Shown here: one piece after another, positions 38,568-47,468 of the stretch
Layout of the letters: the number at the start of each line of letters is the position of its first letter
Numbering within the stretch: the first letter of the stretch is position 1
Source: Blastomonas sp. CACIA14H2
Lineage (GTDB): Bacteria; Pseudomonadota; Alphaproteobacteria; Sphingomonadales; Sphingomonadaceae
Assembly: GCA_000503195.1 (NCBI GenBank)
Contig: AYSC01000019.1
Span: 1 to 64,000, forward strand
DNA: 64,000 bases
Direction: 5' to 3'
Translations under genes and position numbers: made by a program
The notes under the pieces: model-generated
The model's database searches: none
Told to the model about the DNA's origin: nothing
Seen by the model: only the letters and a program-made list of their open reading frames with translations

Positions 38568-41036
38568 TTATCCCTCGATCTTCGAAAAATCGGCGACGCG
38601 GTGGACCGCGCTGCGGAACCGCGCGAGCAGGTTCAACCGCGCCTCGCGCTTGGCGGGGTCCGCATCGTTGACGGTGACGCTCTCGAAAAACGCGTCGATC
38701 GGCGCGCGCAGCGCCGCGAGCGCCGCCATCGCGCCTTCGAAATCCTCGGCATGGATCGCAAGCGCGGCGAGCGGCTCGGCCTTGTCGAGCGCCTCGATCA
38801 GCGCAGCCTCCGCCGGTTCGGGGTCATAGGCGAGTCCGGAGCCGGGCTGCGCCATTTCCGCGACGGCCCGCGCGACGCCCGGATCCTCGACCAGCGACAG
38901 CGGATCTTCCTCACCGGTCTGCGCAATGCCCCCACCGGTTTCCGGCGTGTGGACCGGCGCGCTCGGATCGCCCCGCCCCTCTTTCTTCAGGATATTGGCC
39001 GCGCGCTTGTACCCGGCGAGCAGATTGCCCCCCTCGCCCGTCTCGACAAAGCCCTGGAGCGCCTTCACCCGCGCGAGCAGCCGGACCAGATCGTCCTCGC
39101 CCCCGAGCGCGAACACCGCGTCGATCAGATCGTGCCGGACCCCGGCCTCGCGCTGCTGGACCTTGAGGCGGTCGGCGAAGAAGTCGAGGACGATGCGGTC
39201 GAAGGCAAAGCTACCCTCCTCCCGCTCGGTCCAACCTTCTACGATAGCTTTTAAGAATGGATCACCCTGCCATTCCGGAAAACGCTCCAATAGTGCGTCC
39301 ACCAAAGGAATGTTTTGATCTTCTTTCGCCTTCTTAACTTGATCTAGAAGCAATCGACCTGCGACGTTTTGTGCCTTCAATGCAGATGTCTCAGCGGCCA
39401 TCAAATATAGAGTTTGCTGCTGAACTGCTGTGATCCAAGTCTCAATCAGGTTGCTCAACGAAAGTCGCAAAGAATGGCGCAGGATCAGTGATTGGCTGGC
39501 TATAGCCGAACGACGCAATGCAAAGGGGTCTTTCGAACCAGTTGGCATCAACTTGACAAAAACGAACCCAAGTAGGCTATCCAGCTTGTCCGCCAGACTC
39601 ACCGCCACCGTCACCGGATCGGTCGGCACGGCATCGCCCTGGCCGACCGGCTTGTAATGGTCGCGGATGGCGGCGGCGACTTGCGGGTCGAGACCTTCCT
39701 TCGCCGCGTAATAACCGCCCATAAGCCCCTGAAGTTCGGGGAATTCGCCGACCATCTCGGTGACAAGGTCCGCCTTGCACAGGCGGGCGGCCTGTTCGGC
39801 GAGATCGGCCAGCGACGCACCGCCGTTCTCCGGCGAAAGCCGGAGTCCAGAGTTGGTCGCGCTACCTGACTCCTGGGCTCCGGCGTCCGCCGGAGCACGG
39901 TCGGTCACAATCCCCTCTTCGCACAGCCAGCGCGCGAGCTTGGCGACGCGCTCGACCTTGTCGGCAACGGTGCCCAGCTTCTCGTGGAAGACGATGGCCT
40001 TCAGCTTCTCGGCATGCTGTTCGAGCGTCTTCTTCTGGTCGAGCTCCCAGAAGAAGCGCGCGTCGGAGAGCCGCGCCGCCAGCACCTTCTCGTTGCCCGC
40101 GACAATCGCCTCGCCGCCGTCATGCGCGGCGATGTTGGCGGTGCAGACGAATGCCGGGGCGAGCGCGCCCTTGGTATCCTGCACGACGAAATATTTCTGG
40201 TTAACCCGGGCAGTTAGCTGGATGACCTCAGGCGGAACCTCAAGAAACGCCGGGTCGAAACGGCCGAGCAAAGGCACCGGCCATTCGGTGAGACCGGCAT
40301 TCTCGACGACCAGCCCTTCGTCCTCGATCAGCGCAAAACCTGCGTCCTTCGCCGCCTTCGCCGCGCCGTCGCGGATGATCGCCGCGCGCTCCTCATGATC
40401 GACGATCACATGCGCGGCGCGCAGCGCATCGGCATAATCCTCGACGCCCGAGACGGTAACCGCGCCCTGGTGGTGGAAGCGGTGGCCGACGGTGCCATTG
40501 CCCGCGACCAGCCCGTCGACCTCACACGGCACGACATAGCCGCCGAGCAGCGCGATGATGCCCTGGAGCGGGCGCACCCAGCGCAGCGATTCGGTCGTCT
40601 GGCTCGCCGCGCCCCAGCGCATCGACTTGGGCCAGGGAAAGGCGCGGACGATTGCGGGGATGGCGTCGGACAGCACGTCGGCGGTGGCGCGGCCCGGCTT
40701 GTTGATGACCGCGAACAGCGTCGCGCGGCCCTTGACGTCGCGCGTCTCAAGCGCGTCGCGGGTCAGCCCCGCCTTGCGCAGAAAGCCCTCGACCGCAGCA
40801 TCGGGCGCATCGGCGGGCGGGCCTTTCAGCTCTTCGGACACGGCCTGCGTGGTCTCGGGCAGCCCGCGCGCGATCAGCGCGAGGCGGCGCGGGGTCGAGA
40901 AGGTCTGGAGGCTTTCCGCCTTCAGCCCGGCAGCAGCGAGCTGGTCGGCGAACAGCTTTTCGAGGTCGGTACGGGCCTTGGCCTGCATCCGCGCGGGGAT
41001 TTCCTCGGAGAGGAGTTCGAGCAGGAAGTCGGTCAT
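38568..41036 (-). CDS. glyS: glycine--tRNA ligase beta subunit, enlarged and mosaic
   Basis: The tRNA-binding subunit of the bacterial alpha2beta2 glycyl-tRNA synthetase. The start is canonical (MTDFLLELLSEEIPARMQ at 41036), followed by LFADQLAAAGL, then FSTPRRLALIARGLPE, then GFLRKAGL, and VGHRFHHQGAV. At 822 aa it is well above the roughly 690 aa of E. coli. Two oddities account for part of this: residues about 378-404 are encoded by a pair of palindromic repeats in frame, and residues about 479-600 come from a patch with only about 47% GC by hand count. A second loose Pro/Gly-rich insertion (GRGDPSAPVHTPETGGG) lies near residue 690. The reading frame is intact, so it is expected to be functional. 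Confidence 0.93.
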   Translation of the reverse strand: MTDFLLELLSEEIPARMQAKARTDLEKLFADQLAAAGLKAESLQTFSTPRRLALIARGLPETTQAVSEELKGPPADAPDAAVEGFLRKAGLTRDALETRDVKGRATLFAVINKPGRATADVLSDAIPAIVRAFPWPKSMRWGAASQTTESLRWVRPLQGIIALLGGYVVPCEVDGLVAGNGTVGHRFHHQGAVTVSGVEDYADALRAAHVIVDHEERAAIIRDGAAKAAKDAGFALIEDEGLVVENAGLTEWPVPLLGRFDPAFLEVPPEVIQLTARVNQKYFVVQDTKGALAPAFVCTANIAAHDGGEAIVAGNEKVLAARLSDARFFWELDQKKTLEQHAEKLKAIVFHEKLGTVADKVERVAKLARWLCEEGIVTDRAPADAGAQESGSATNSGLRLSPENGGASLADLAEQAARLCKADLVTEMVGEFPELQGLMGGYYAAKEGLDPQVAAAIRDHYKPVGQGDAVPTDPVTVAVSLADKLDSLLGFVFVKLMPTGSKDPFALRRSAIASQSLILRHSLRLSLSNLIETWITAVQQQTLYLMAAETSALKAQNVAGRLLLDQVKKAKEDQNIPLVDALLERFPEWQGDPFLKAIVEGWTEREEGSFAFDRIVLDFFADRLKVQQREAGVRHDLIDAVFALGGEDDLVRLLARVKALQGFVETGEGGNLLAGYKRAANILKKEGRGDPSAPVHTPETGGGIAQTGEEDPLSLVEDPGVARAVAEMAQPGSGLAYDPEPAEAALIEALDKAEPLAALAIHAEDFEGAMAALAALRAPIDAFFESVTVNDADPAKREARLNLLARFRSAVHRVADFSKIEG
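39235..39600. other. low-GC patch inside glyS
   Basis: From a hand count, 39241-39600 has 171 G+C of 360 bases (47.5%), against the GC-rich sequence on both sides. The edges are abrupt (around 39235 and 39595) and the frame is preserved. It looks like an in-frame replacement by homologous recombination with a lower-GC donor. Confidence 0.7.
39823..39905. repeat. palindromic repeat pair in frame inside glyS
   Basis: Two perfect hairpins: CTCCGGC-GAAA-GCCGGAG (39828-39845) and CTCCGGCG-TC-CGCCGGAG (39878-39895). The same units appear in the intergenic region at 49783-49815 and 49968-50005. Here they are translated as APADAGAQESGSATNSGLRL and a short following stretch. Confidence 0.8.
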
Positions 41037-41065
41037 GCGGCGCGCTCCTGGCCCATTTCGCACAC

Positions 41066-41170
41066 CCCGTCATGCTGAACTTGTTTCAGCATCCATCGAC
41101 CGTCCTGAAGCCGAAAGGGCGAAGGCGCTTGTTGCCCGATGGGCCCTGAAACAAGTTCAGGGTGACGGTG
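41066..41170. repeat. palindromic intergenic repeat (GTCATGCTGAACTTGTTTCAGCAT type)
   Basis: TGCTGAACTTGTTTCAGCA and CCCTGAAACAAGTTCAGGG form two hairpins bracketing a variable centre. A second copy of the same family is at 49658-49745. It separates glyQ from glyS, which in many genomes are adjacent. Confidence 0.85.
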
Positions 41171-41187
41171 GTTGGAGGTTCGCATCA

Positions 41188-42027
41188 TCACGCCGCCCAC
41201 CCGTTCTTCTCCATCCACGCCTGGCAGCTGCCCTTCGCGAGGTCGCGCACGCGGCCCATATAGGCCTGGCGTTCGGCGACCGAGATCACGCCGCGCGCCT
41301 GGAGCAGGTTGAACACATGGCTGGCCTGGATCGCCTGCTCATAAGCCGGGATCGGCAGCTTGGCATCGAGGCAGTTCTCGCACTCGGCGACGGCCTTGCG
41401 GAACGCATCGAACAGGCTGTCGGTGTTCGCATGCTCGAAATTCCACGCGCTCATCTGGCGCTCGTTCTCGAGGAACACGTCGCCATAGGTGACGCCGCGG
41501 CCATTGAAATCGAGATCGTACACGCTGTCCTTGCCCTGGATGTACATGGCGAGACGTTCGAGACCATAGGTCAGCTCGCCCGCCACCGGCTTGCAATCGA
41601 ACCCGCCCATCTGCTGGAAATAGGTGAACTGCGTCACCTCCATGCCGTCGCACCAGACCTCCCAGCCCAGGCCCCAGGCGCCCAGAGTCGGGCTTTCCCA
41701 GTCGTCCTCGACAAAACGGATGTCGTGCAGCAGCGGATCGACGCCGATCGCGGTGAGGCTGTCGAGATAGAGCTGCTGGATGTCGCCCGGCGACGGCTTC
41801 AGGATCACCTGATACTGATAGTAATGCTGCAGCCGGTTGGGATTCTCGCCATAGCGCCCGTCGGTCGGGCGGCGGCACGGCTGGACGAACGCGGCGTTCC
41901 ACGGATCGGGGCCGAGCGCGCGCAGGGTCGTAGCGGTGTGGAAGGTGCCCGCACCCATCGGCATGTCATAAGGCTGCAGGATCAGGCAGCCATGCTGGCT
42001 CCAGAAATTGTGCAGGGTCAGGATCAT
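41188..42027 (-). CDS. glyQ: glycine--tRNA ligase alpha subunit
   Basis: The catalytic subunit that activates glycine. The 279-aa protein begins [20 protein letters not shown] at 42027 and contains [59 protein letters not shown] and [20 protein letters not shown], all standard. The open frame extends upstream to 42225 but that part is non-coding repeat sequence. glyS follows on the same strand after the palindromic repeat, so the two probably share a transcript. Confidence 0.97.
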   Translation of the reverse strand: MILTLHNFWSQHGCLILQPYDMPMGAGTFHTATTLRALGPDPWNAAFVQPCRRPTDGRYGENPNRLQHYYQYQVILKPSPGDIQQLYLDSLTAIGVDPLLHDIRFVEDDWESPTLGAWGLGWEVWCDGMEVTQFTYFQQMGGFDCKPVAGELTYGLERLAMYIQGKDSVYDLDFNGRGVTYGDVFLENERQMSAWNFEHANTDSLFDAFRKAVAECENCLDAKLPIPAYEQAIQASHVFNLLQARGVISVAERQAYMGRVRDLAKGSCQAWMEKNGWAA

Positions 42028-42169
42028 GTCCTGAAAGGAAAGGCTGTTCTCGCTCAAACGTCCGGCCTTCGCAGTTGCAAAAAGATGCGCCGCGCTTTGG
42101 CGGATGGGAGGGCGCGGGTCAAGGGAGAGGTGATTCAGCGATGGTGTCAGCGGGTTTAGCTGAGCTTTG

Positions 42170-42285
42170 CCAGCACGGATTCCCGGTCCCCTGCGCAGGC
42201 AGGGGCCCATCTCCTGCCCCGGCAAGATGGCAGCTACCGGGAGATGGGCCCCCGCCTCCGCGGGGGACCGGCTATCGCTTTACTC
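42170..42285. repeat. palindromic intergenic repeat (GGTCCCCTGCGCAGGCAGGGGCC type)
   Basis: CCCCTGCGCAGGCAGGGGCC and GCCCCCGCCTCCGCGGGGGACC are hairpin arms of a long inverted unit whose centre repeats CCCATCTCC and GGAGATGGG. It occupies the gap between the molybdopterin oxidoreductase stop and the glyQ promoter. Confidence 0.75.
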
Positions 42286-44388
42286 CGCCGCGACCGCCTG
42301 TTCGACCCGCTCCAGCGTCACCGAGGTGCCGTTGAGCACCGCATTGCCCGAAATCGGGTCCATCGCGGCCGGGTCGGTAAGGTCGTTGAGCGATACGCCC
42401 GGCCGCCTGGCCGCGACCGAGAGCCGCGTCCCCGGCTTGTCCTGGCCGAAGCCGTGCGGGATCGAGATCACGCCCCGCATCACGTCCTCGCTTACCTCTG
42501 CTGCCAGCTGCACCGATCCGACGCGGCTGGTCACGCGCACCTGATCGCCGGTGGCGATACCATGCGCCGCCGCGTCGTCGGGATGGATCATCGCGGTGCA
42601 GCGATCAGGCCCCTTGGCGAGGCGCGGGCTGTTGTGCAGCCAGCTGTTGTTGTTGCGCACATGCCGCCGACCGATCAGCAGCAACTGGCCTTCGGGCTGG
42701 GCCGCCAGATCGGCGCGCCATTGCTCGAGCGCCTCGAGGCAGAGCGGCGGCGCGCAGGCAATGCGCTTGTCGGGCGTCTGCAACCGCTCGGGCAGCCGCG
42801 GCACATGCGCGCCGAAATCGACGCCATTGGGGTTCGCCTCGAGCTCCTCCAGCGTCACCGGATAGTCCGAGCGCGCGAGCATCGAGGCGAGCACCGCGCG
42901 CGGCGGCACGATATTGGGCACCGCCTCGCCCCGCGCCGCCAGGATCGCGCGCGCCAGCTCTGCCACGATCTCCCAATCGGCCTTGGCCCCCTCCTCCATC
43001 GGCAGCGTGGGCGCCGAATAATCGGCATAGTTGCGGATCGCAATCGGGCCGAGCAGCAGCGGATAATGGTCCTTTTCCAGCGGGCCGCACGGCGGCAGGA
43101 TGTAATGCGCGTGCGCGCTGGTCGCGGTGACGTACATGTCGATCGACACCATCAGGTCGAGCTGCGGCAGCGCCTCGCCCCAGGCGCCGGGCGCGGACAA
43201 TGCGGGGTTGCCCGAGATCACGACCAGCGCCTTGACCTGCCCCTCGCCGGGCGTGGCGATCTCCTCGGGCAGCAGCGCGCACGGGAATTCGCTGATCACC
43301 TCGGGCCGGTTGCCGATGCGCGAGCGGAAGCGGTCATAGGTGCCCGGCCCCGCCCCCGCGACCAGATCGACCACCGGCGAGGAGAACATCACCCCGCCCT
43401 CGCGGTCGAGATTGCCGGTGGCGATGTTGAGCAGCTGGATCAGCCAGAGGTTGAGCGTGCCTGCCTCGGTGACCGAAACGCCCATGCGGCCGTAGACGAT
43501 GGCCGGATCGCCGCTGCCGAGCTTCGCGGCGAGATCGCGGATGACGCTTTCGTCGATCCCGCAATGGGCGGCGAGCGGCGCGACCTCGAAGCCGCGAATC
43601 GCCTGCCACGCGGCGTCCCAGCCTTGATCGAGCATCGGGGCGAGCCTGCCCGGCGCGACCAGCCCGGCCTCGTCGAGCGCCTTCAACAGCGCGAGCAGCA
43701 GCGCGGTATCGGTGCCGGGGCGGATGAAATGGTGCGCATCGGCAATCTTCGCGGTCTCGGTGCGGCGCGGGTCGACGACGACCACCTGCCCGCCACGCGC
43801 CTGCACCGCCTTCAGCCGCTTCTTCACATCGGGCACGGTCCACACGCTGCCGTTGCTGGCGAGCGGATTGCCGCCGATGATCAGCATGAACCTTGTGCGG
43901 TCGACATCGGGAATCGGGAACAGCGCATTGTGCCCGTACATCCACATCTGCACCAGCTGGTGCGGTATCTGGTCGAGCGTCGAGGCCGAATAGAGCGTGC
44001 GCACGCCCAGCGCCTTGCGCAGCACCCCGGTCTGTGTCCCGGTCGCGTAGTTATGCGCATTGGGATTGCCCATATAGAGCGCGGGCTGGCCGCCGCTGGC
44101 GATGATCCCCGCCATCCGCGCACCGATCTCGGCAAAGGCGGTCTCCCAGTCGATCTCCTGCCAGCCCTGGGCGGTGCGCTTGATCGGGCGGCGCAAGCGG
44201 TCGGGATCGTCCTGAAGGTCGGCGAGCGCGGTCGCCTTGGGGCAGATATGGCCTCTGGAGAGCACGTGATCGGGATTGCCGCGGATCGACACGACCTTGC
44301 GTCCTTGCACCTCGACCATAACGCCGCAATTGGCCTCGCACAGATGGCAGGTGCGCGCGTGGATGCTGGTGGCCGATTCGCTCGCCAT
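42280..44388 (-). CDS. molybdopterin-dependent oxidoreductase (formate dehydrogenase/nitrate reductase superfamily)
   Basis: A 702-aa cytoplasmic Mo-bisPGD enzyme of uncertain substrate. The N-terminal [4Fe-4S] motif is CHLCEANC with the fourth Cys in GHICPKA. It continues with RLRRPIKRTAQGWQEIDWET, the cofactor-binding LIIGGNPLASNGSVWTVPDV, and the C-terminal molydopterin-dinucleotide domain near NNSWLHNSPRLAKGPDRC, DQVRVTSRVGSVQLAAEVSE and ISIPHGFGQDKPG. There is no Tat signal and no accessory subunit gene nearby. It is divergent from the HTH gene at 44600, whose product could regulate it. Confidence 0.88.
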   Translation of the reverse strand: MASESATSIHARTCHLCEANCGVMVEVQGRKVVSIRGNPDHVLSRGHICPKATALADLQDDPDRLRRPIKRTAQGWQEIDWETAFAEIGARMAGIIASGGQPALYMGNPNAHNYATGTQTGVLRKALGVRTLYSASTLDQIPHQLVQMWMYGHNALFPIPDVDRTRFMLIIGGNPLASNGSVWTVPDVKKRLKAVQARGGQVVVVDPRRTETAKIADAHHFIRPGTDTALLLALLKALDEAGLVAPGRLAPMLDQGWDAAWQAIRGFEVAPLAAHCGIDESVIRDLAAKLGSGDPAIVYGRMGVSVTEAGTLNLWLIQLLNIATGNLDREGGVMFSSPVVDLVAGAGPGTYDRFRSRIGNRPEVISEFPCALLPEEIATPGEGQVKALVVISGNPALSAPGAWGEALPQLDLMVSIDMYVTATSAHAHYILPPCGPLEKDHYPLLLGPIAIRNYADYSAPTLPMEEGAKADWEIVAELARAILAARGEAVPNIVPPRAVLASMLARSDYPVTLEELEANPNGVDFGAHVPRLPERLQTPDKRIACAPPLCLEALEQWRADLAAQPEGQLLLIGRRHVRNNNSWLHNSPRLAKGPDRCTAMIHPDDAAAHGIATGDQVRVTSRVGSVQLAAEVSEDVMRGVISIPHGFGQDKPGTRLSVAARRPGVSLNDLTDPAAMDPISGNAVLNGTSVTLERVEQAVAAE

Positions 44389-44511
44389 GATGGTCTCTCC
44401 CTTGTCGCTTTGGGCGCAAGGCTATCAGCCGCCCGCGCCCCTGACCAGCCACCGGGAGACCGGCGTTTCCGTAGCGTATGTCAGGCGAGGATAGCAGATG
44501 GTAAGGGTCGC

Positions 44512-44542
44512 TTGACATGGTCAGCGAATCACGACATATAGT
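44512..44542 (+). promoter_or_regulatory. candidate sigma70 promoter of the HTH/membrane-protein operon
   Basis: A consensus TTGACA (44512-44517) is followed after 17 bp by CATATA (44535-44540) or after 19 bp by TATAGT (44537-44542). It is 60-90 bp upstream of the HTH gene. Confidence 0.55.
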
Positions 44543-44578
44543 CAGGGTCACATGACAAAAGGTCAGCGTACTGCGACA
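44513..44578. promoter_or_regulatory. direct repeat TGACA-GGTCAGCG-CGACA, likely operator
   Basis: Two copies of a compound motif: TGACATGGTCAGCGAATCAC then GACA at 44513-44536, and TGACAAAAGGTCAGCGTACT then GCGACA at 44553-44578. They are 40 bp apart and overlap the candidate promoter. Further TGAC/GTCA half-sites flank them. They are plausible binding sites for the HTH protein encoded 22 bp downstream. Confidence 0.55.
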
Positions 44579-44599
44579 CCTGACAGAAAGTGATCAAGG

Positions 44600-44812
44600 A
44601 TGAAGAACCGGCTGAAAGTGCTGCGCGCCGAGCGCGACTGGAGCCAGGCAGAACTGGGCGCGCGACTCGATGTCTCGCGCCAGGCGGTCAATGCGATCGA
44701 GACGGGCAAATACGATCCGTCGCTGCCGCTGGCTTTCCGGATCGCGCGGCTGTTCGGCATGACGATCGAGGAGATTTTCGATGATGGATGCGATGGAGGC
44801 AGTCATGGTTGA
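44600..44812 (+). CDS. small helix-turn-helix (XRE/YozG-like) regulator
   Basis: A 70-aa protein that is almost entirely a Cro/C1-type helix-turn-helix: NRLKVLRAERDWSQAELGAR, then LDVSRQAVNAIETGKYDPSL, then PLAFRIARLFGMTIEEIFDD. Proteins of this type usually repress their own operon. The gene overlaps the start of the membrane-protein gene, so the two form an operon, a common pairing of a YozG-like regulator and a small membrane protein. The direct repeats upstream are the likely binding sites. Confidence 0.9.
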   Translation: MKNRLKVLRAERDWSQAELGARLDVSRQAVNAIETGKYDPSLPLAFRIARLFGMTIEEIFDDGCDGGSHG

Positions 44813-45224
44813 ACAGGATTGGCAGGCGCGCGCCCGGCAGCGGCAAAGGCGCATCAACACCGTCATCGGCGCGCTGTTCGCCGTCGGGCTGGTCTGCGGC
44901 TTCCTGGTCGGCTTTTTCGAGGACGACAAGGCCGGGCTGGTCGCCCCCAACAGCATCCCGCCATGGCTGGCGGTCACCAGCGCGATCGTGTTCATCGTCG
45001 CGGTCAGCTTTGGCTCGTGGAAGCTGATGAAAGAGTCCGACGAGCACGAACGCGTCATCCACACCAAGACCACCGTGATCGCCGGCAATGTGATGCTGAT
45101 CGGCTTTCCCGCCTGGTTCGTGTTGTGGAAGGGCGGCATCACCCCCGAGCCCGATGCGCTATGGCTGTTCATGGCCGGGATCATCAGCAGCATGATCGCC
45201 TTTGCCTGGTACAAGTTCCGTTAA
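44781..45224 (+). CDS. small integral membrane protein co-transcribed with HTH regulator
   Basis: A 147-aa protein with about four membrane helices (VIGALFAVGLVCGFLVGFF; PWLAVTSAIVFIVAVSFGSW; TVIAGNVMLIGFPAWFVLW; WLFMAGIISSMIAFAWY). Between helices 2 and 3 is a conserved-looking KLMKESDEHERVIHTKTT, a pattern found in small membrane proteins paired with YozG-type regulators. Two starts are possible: ATG 44781 (GAGGAG upstream) and ATG 44805 (GGAGG upstream); both overlap the HTH gene. Function unknown. Confidence 0.8.
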   Translation: MMDAMEAVMVEQDWQARARQRQRRINTVIGALFAVGLVCGFLVGFFEDDKAGLVAPNSIPPWLAVTSAIVFIVAVSFGSWKLMKESDEHERVIHTKTTVIAGNVMLIGFPAWFVLWKGGITPEPDALWLFMAGIISSMIAFAWYKFR

Positions 45225-45262
45225 ACCTGCTCCCCCTACCCCCATCAGAAGAGGATGACCCC

Positions 45263-46228
45263 ATGACCAAGTTGTTGAAAACGCTGAAATCGGGCGCGGC
45301 CACGCTCGCGGTTGCCGCGATCGCCACGATCGGCTTTGCCAGCGAGCCGCTGCTGGCGCAGCAGCCGACTTCCGTCGCCGAGGCGCTCGGCCCTGCGCCC
45401 GCCCCGGCGACGCAGGATGTGAACCCTGCGATGTGGATGGTACGCGACAAGGACACCACCATCTATCTGTTCGGCACCGTGCATGTGCTGCGCCCCGGGC
45501 TCAACTGGCTGAAGGGCGACATCAAGACCGCGTTCGACGCCTCGGACGAGCTGATCCTGGAAGTGCAGGAACCGTCGGACCCGACCGCGATGCAGGCGAC
45601 CGTCAACAAGCTGGCGACCAACCCGCAAGGCGTCACGCTGCGCAGCCTGTTGAGCCCGCCGGTGCTGACCAAGTACGAAAAGACGCTGGGCACGCTCAAC
45701 ATCCCGCCGGTGGCACTCGACCAGTACGAACCCTGGTTTGCCAGCGTCACCCTGACCACGCTGCCGCTGATGATGAAGGGCTATGACCTCAACAGCGGCG
45801 CGGAAAAGGTGCTGACCAGCGCTGCCAAGGCGCAGAACAAGCCGCTCGGCCAGCTCGAGACGATCGAGCAGCAGCTCGGCATTTTCGACAGCCTGGGCAC
45901 CAAGGAGCAGATCGAGTTTCTCGACGTGACGCTCGACGGCGTGCCCGAGGTGACGACGCAGATCGACGCGCTGGTCGATGCCTGGGGCAAGGGCGACCAG
46001 GCGACGCTCGATAAGCTGATGAACGAAGGCATGGAAAGCTATCCCGGCCTGTACGACGCACTGCTGACCGATCGCAACGCAAACTGGGTCAAGTGGATCA
46101 AGGCGCGGATGGAAAAGCCCGGCACCGTGTTCATGGCGGTCGGTGCGGCGCATCTGGTCGGCAAGGACAGCGTGCAGGCGCAGCTGGCGAAAGAGGGCAT
46201 CCAGAGCGTTCAGGTCACCAGCAACTGA
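45263..46228 (+). CDS. TraB/GumN family protein
   Basis: A 321-aa exported protein with signal peptide (TLAVAAIATIGFASEPLLA) and the TraB/GumN fold: MWMVRDKDTTIYLFGTVHVL, the ASDELILEVQEP segment, LETIEQQLGIFDSL, and the C-terminal FMAVGAAHLVGKDSV. The two GxxH-like motifs (FGTVH and VGAAH) and the central Glu residues are the conserved features; related Tiki proteins are metalloproteases. The ATG at 45263 follows GAGGATGACC. It ends at a strong hairpin. Confidence 0.9.
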   Translation: MTKLLKTLKSGAATLAVAAIATIGFASEPLLAQQPTSVAEALGPAPAPATQDVNPAMWMVRDKDTTIYLFGTVHVLRPGLNWLKGDIKTAFDASDELILEVQEPSDPTAMQATVNKLATNPQGVTLRSLLSPPVLTKYEKTLGTLNIPPVALDQYEPWFASVTLTTLPLMMKGYDLNSGAEKVLTSAAKAQNKPLGQLETIEQQLGIFDSLGTKEQIEFLDVTLDGVPEVTTQIDALVDAWGKGDQATLDKLMNEGMESYPGLYDALLTDRNANWVKWIKARMEKPGTVFMAVGAAHLVGKDSVQAQLAKEGIQSVQVTSN

Positions 46229-46253
46229 TCTCCCCGGATCGTGACCTGCCAGG

Positions 46254-46284
46254 CCCCGTCAGCGCGCTCGCGCTGACGGGGTTT
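46254..46284. terminator. bidirectional hairpin terminator
   Basis: A perfect 12-bp stem (CCCCGTCAGCGC and complement) with a GCTC loop, followed by TTT, between convergent stops at 46228 (+) and 46290 (-). Confidence 0.85.
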
Positions 46285-46289
46285 GCCGT

Positions 46290-47413
46290 TCAGAGACTGG
46301 CGTTGCGGAAACAGGCGCGGACTTCGCGGGCGAAGATGTCGGGCACTTCCAGCGCGGCGAAATGCCCGCCCTTGTCCACTTCGTTCCAGTAGATCAGGTT
46401 GCTGAACCGCTTTTCGGCCCAGCGACGCGAGGTCTGGAACAGCTCCTTGGGGAAGATCGTGCCGCCGGTCGGCAGGCTGATCGGGTCGAACCCCATTTGC
46501 GAGAAACTGTGCCAGTAGAGCCGCGCCGACGAAGCCGCCGAATTGGTCAGCCAGTAGAGCGTGATCGTGTCGAGCAGCGCATCGCGGCTGAAGCCCGAGA
46601 AATTGTCGTCGCAATCGGACCAGTTGCGGAATTTCTCGAGGATCCAGGCCATCTGCCCCACCGCAGAATCGGCGAGCGCATAGCCGATGGTCTGCGGCCG
46701 TGTCTTCTGGATCGACGAATAGCCGCTTTCCTTTTCCTGATAATATTGCATCCGCGCCGCCGCGCGCTTTTCCAGATCGCTCAGGTCGCCCATGGTCGCA
46801 GGATCGGGCAGCGCCAGCACCATGTCGAATGCACCGCCGCGCATGCGCCCAGATTCTGCCGCGCGATCTCCAGCGTCACGCCCGATCCCCAGTCGCCGCC
46901 TTGCGCGAAATAGCGCTCGTATCCCAGCGCCAGCATCAGGTCGTTCCACGCCGTCGCGATCTTGGTGATCGACCAGCCGGTCTCGCTCGGCTTGCCCGAA
47001 AAGCCGAAGCCGGGGAGCGATGGAATGACGAGATGGAAGGCGTCCGCCGGGTCCGCCGGGTTGGTCAGCGGCTCGATGACGCCCATGAACTCCAGCACCG
47101 ATCCGGGCCAGCCATGCGTCATGATCAGCGGCCGCGCGCCCTCGTGCCGCGAGCGGATGTGCAGGAAATGGATGTCCAACCCGTCGAGCTCGATCAGGAA
47201 ATTGGGATGGGCGTTGAGCGCCGCCTCGCACGCGCGCCAGTCATATTGCTTGGCCCAATAAGTCGCGAAATCCTGCACCACGGCGAGCGGAATGCCCTGG
47301 TCCCAGTTGTCGACCTGCTCCTTGTCGGGCCAGCGGGCGGCGCGGATGCGGGCGTGGAGGTCGTCGATCGCGGCCTGCGGCACGTCGATGGTGAAGGGGC
47401 GTATCTCGGTCAT
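46290..47413 (-). pseudogene. epoxide hydrolase (alpha/beta hydrolase), single-base frameshift
   Basis: Two adjoining frames together give a full 374-residue microsomal-type epoxide hydrolase. The N-terminal frame (47413 to about 46830) has the EHN domain (MTEIRPFTIDVPQAAIDDLH) and the core HGWPGSVLEFMG and GGDWGSGVTLEIARQ with the nucleophile Asp. The C-terminal frame continues MVLALPDPATMGDLSDLEKR, has the lid residues and ends with the catalytic-His motif KGGHFAALEVPDIFAREVR. Restoring one A in the GAA run at 46828-46829 joins the frames as HFDMVLALPD. It may be a real mutation or a sequencing error in a short homopolymer. Confidence 0.85.
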
Positions 47414-47468
47414 GCCGCGAGGCTAGACCCGGCACCGGGCGTCTTGCAACTGACAATCGTGTCAGCGA

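Noticed and set aside
44819-46228. Extended frame making the TraB/GumN protein 469 aa
   Set aside because: The upstream codons are the membrane-protein gene read in another frame; the signal peptide starts at the ATG at 45263.
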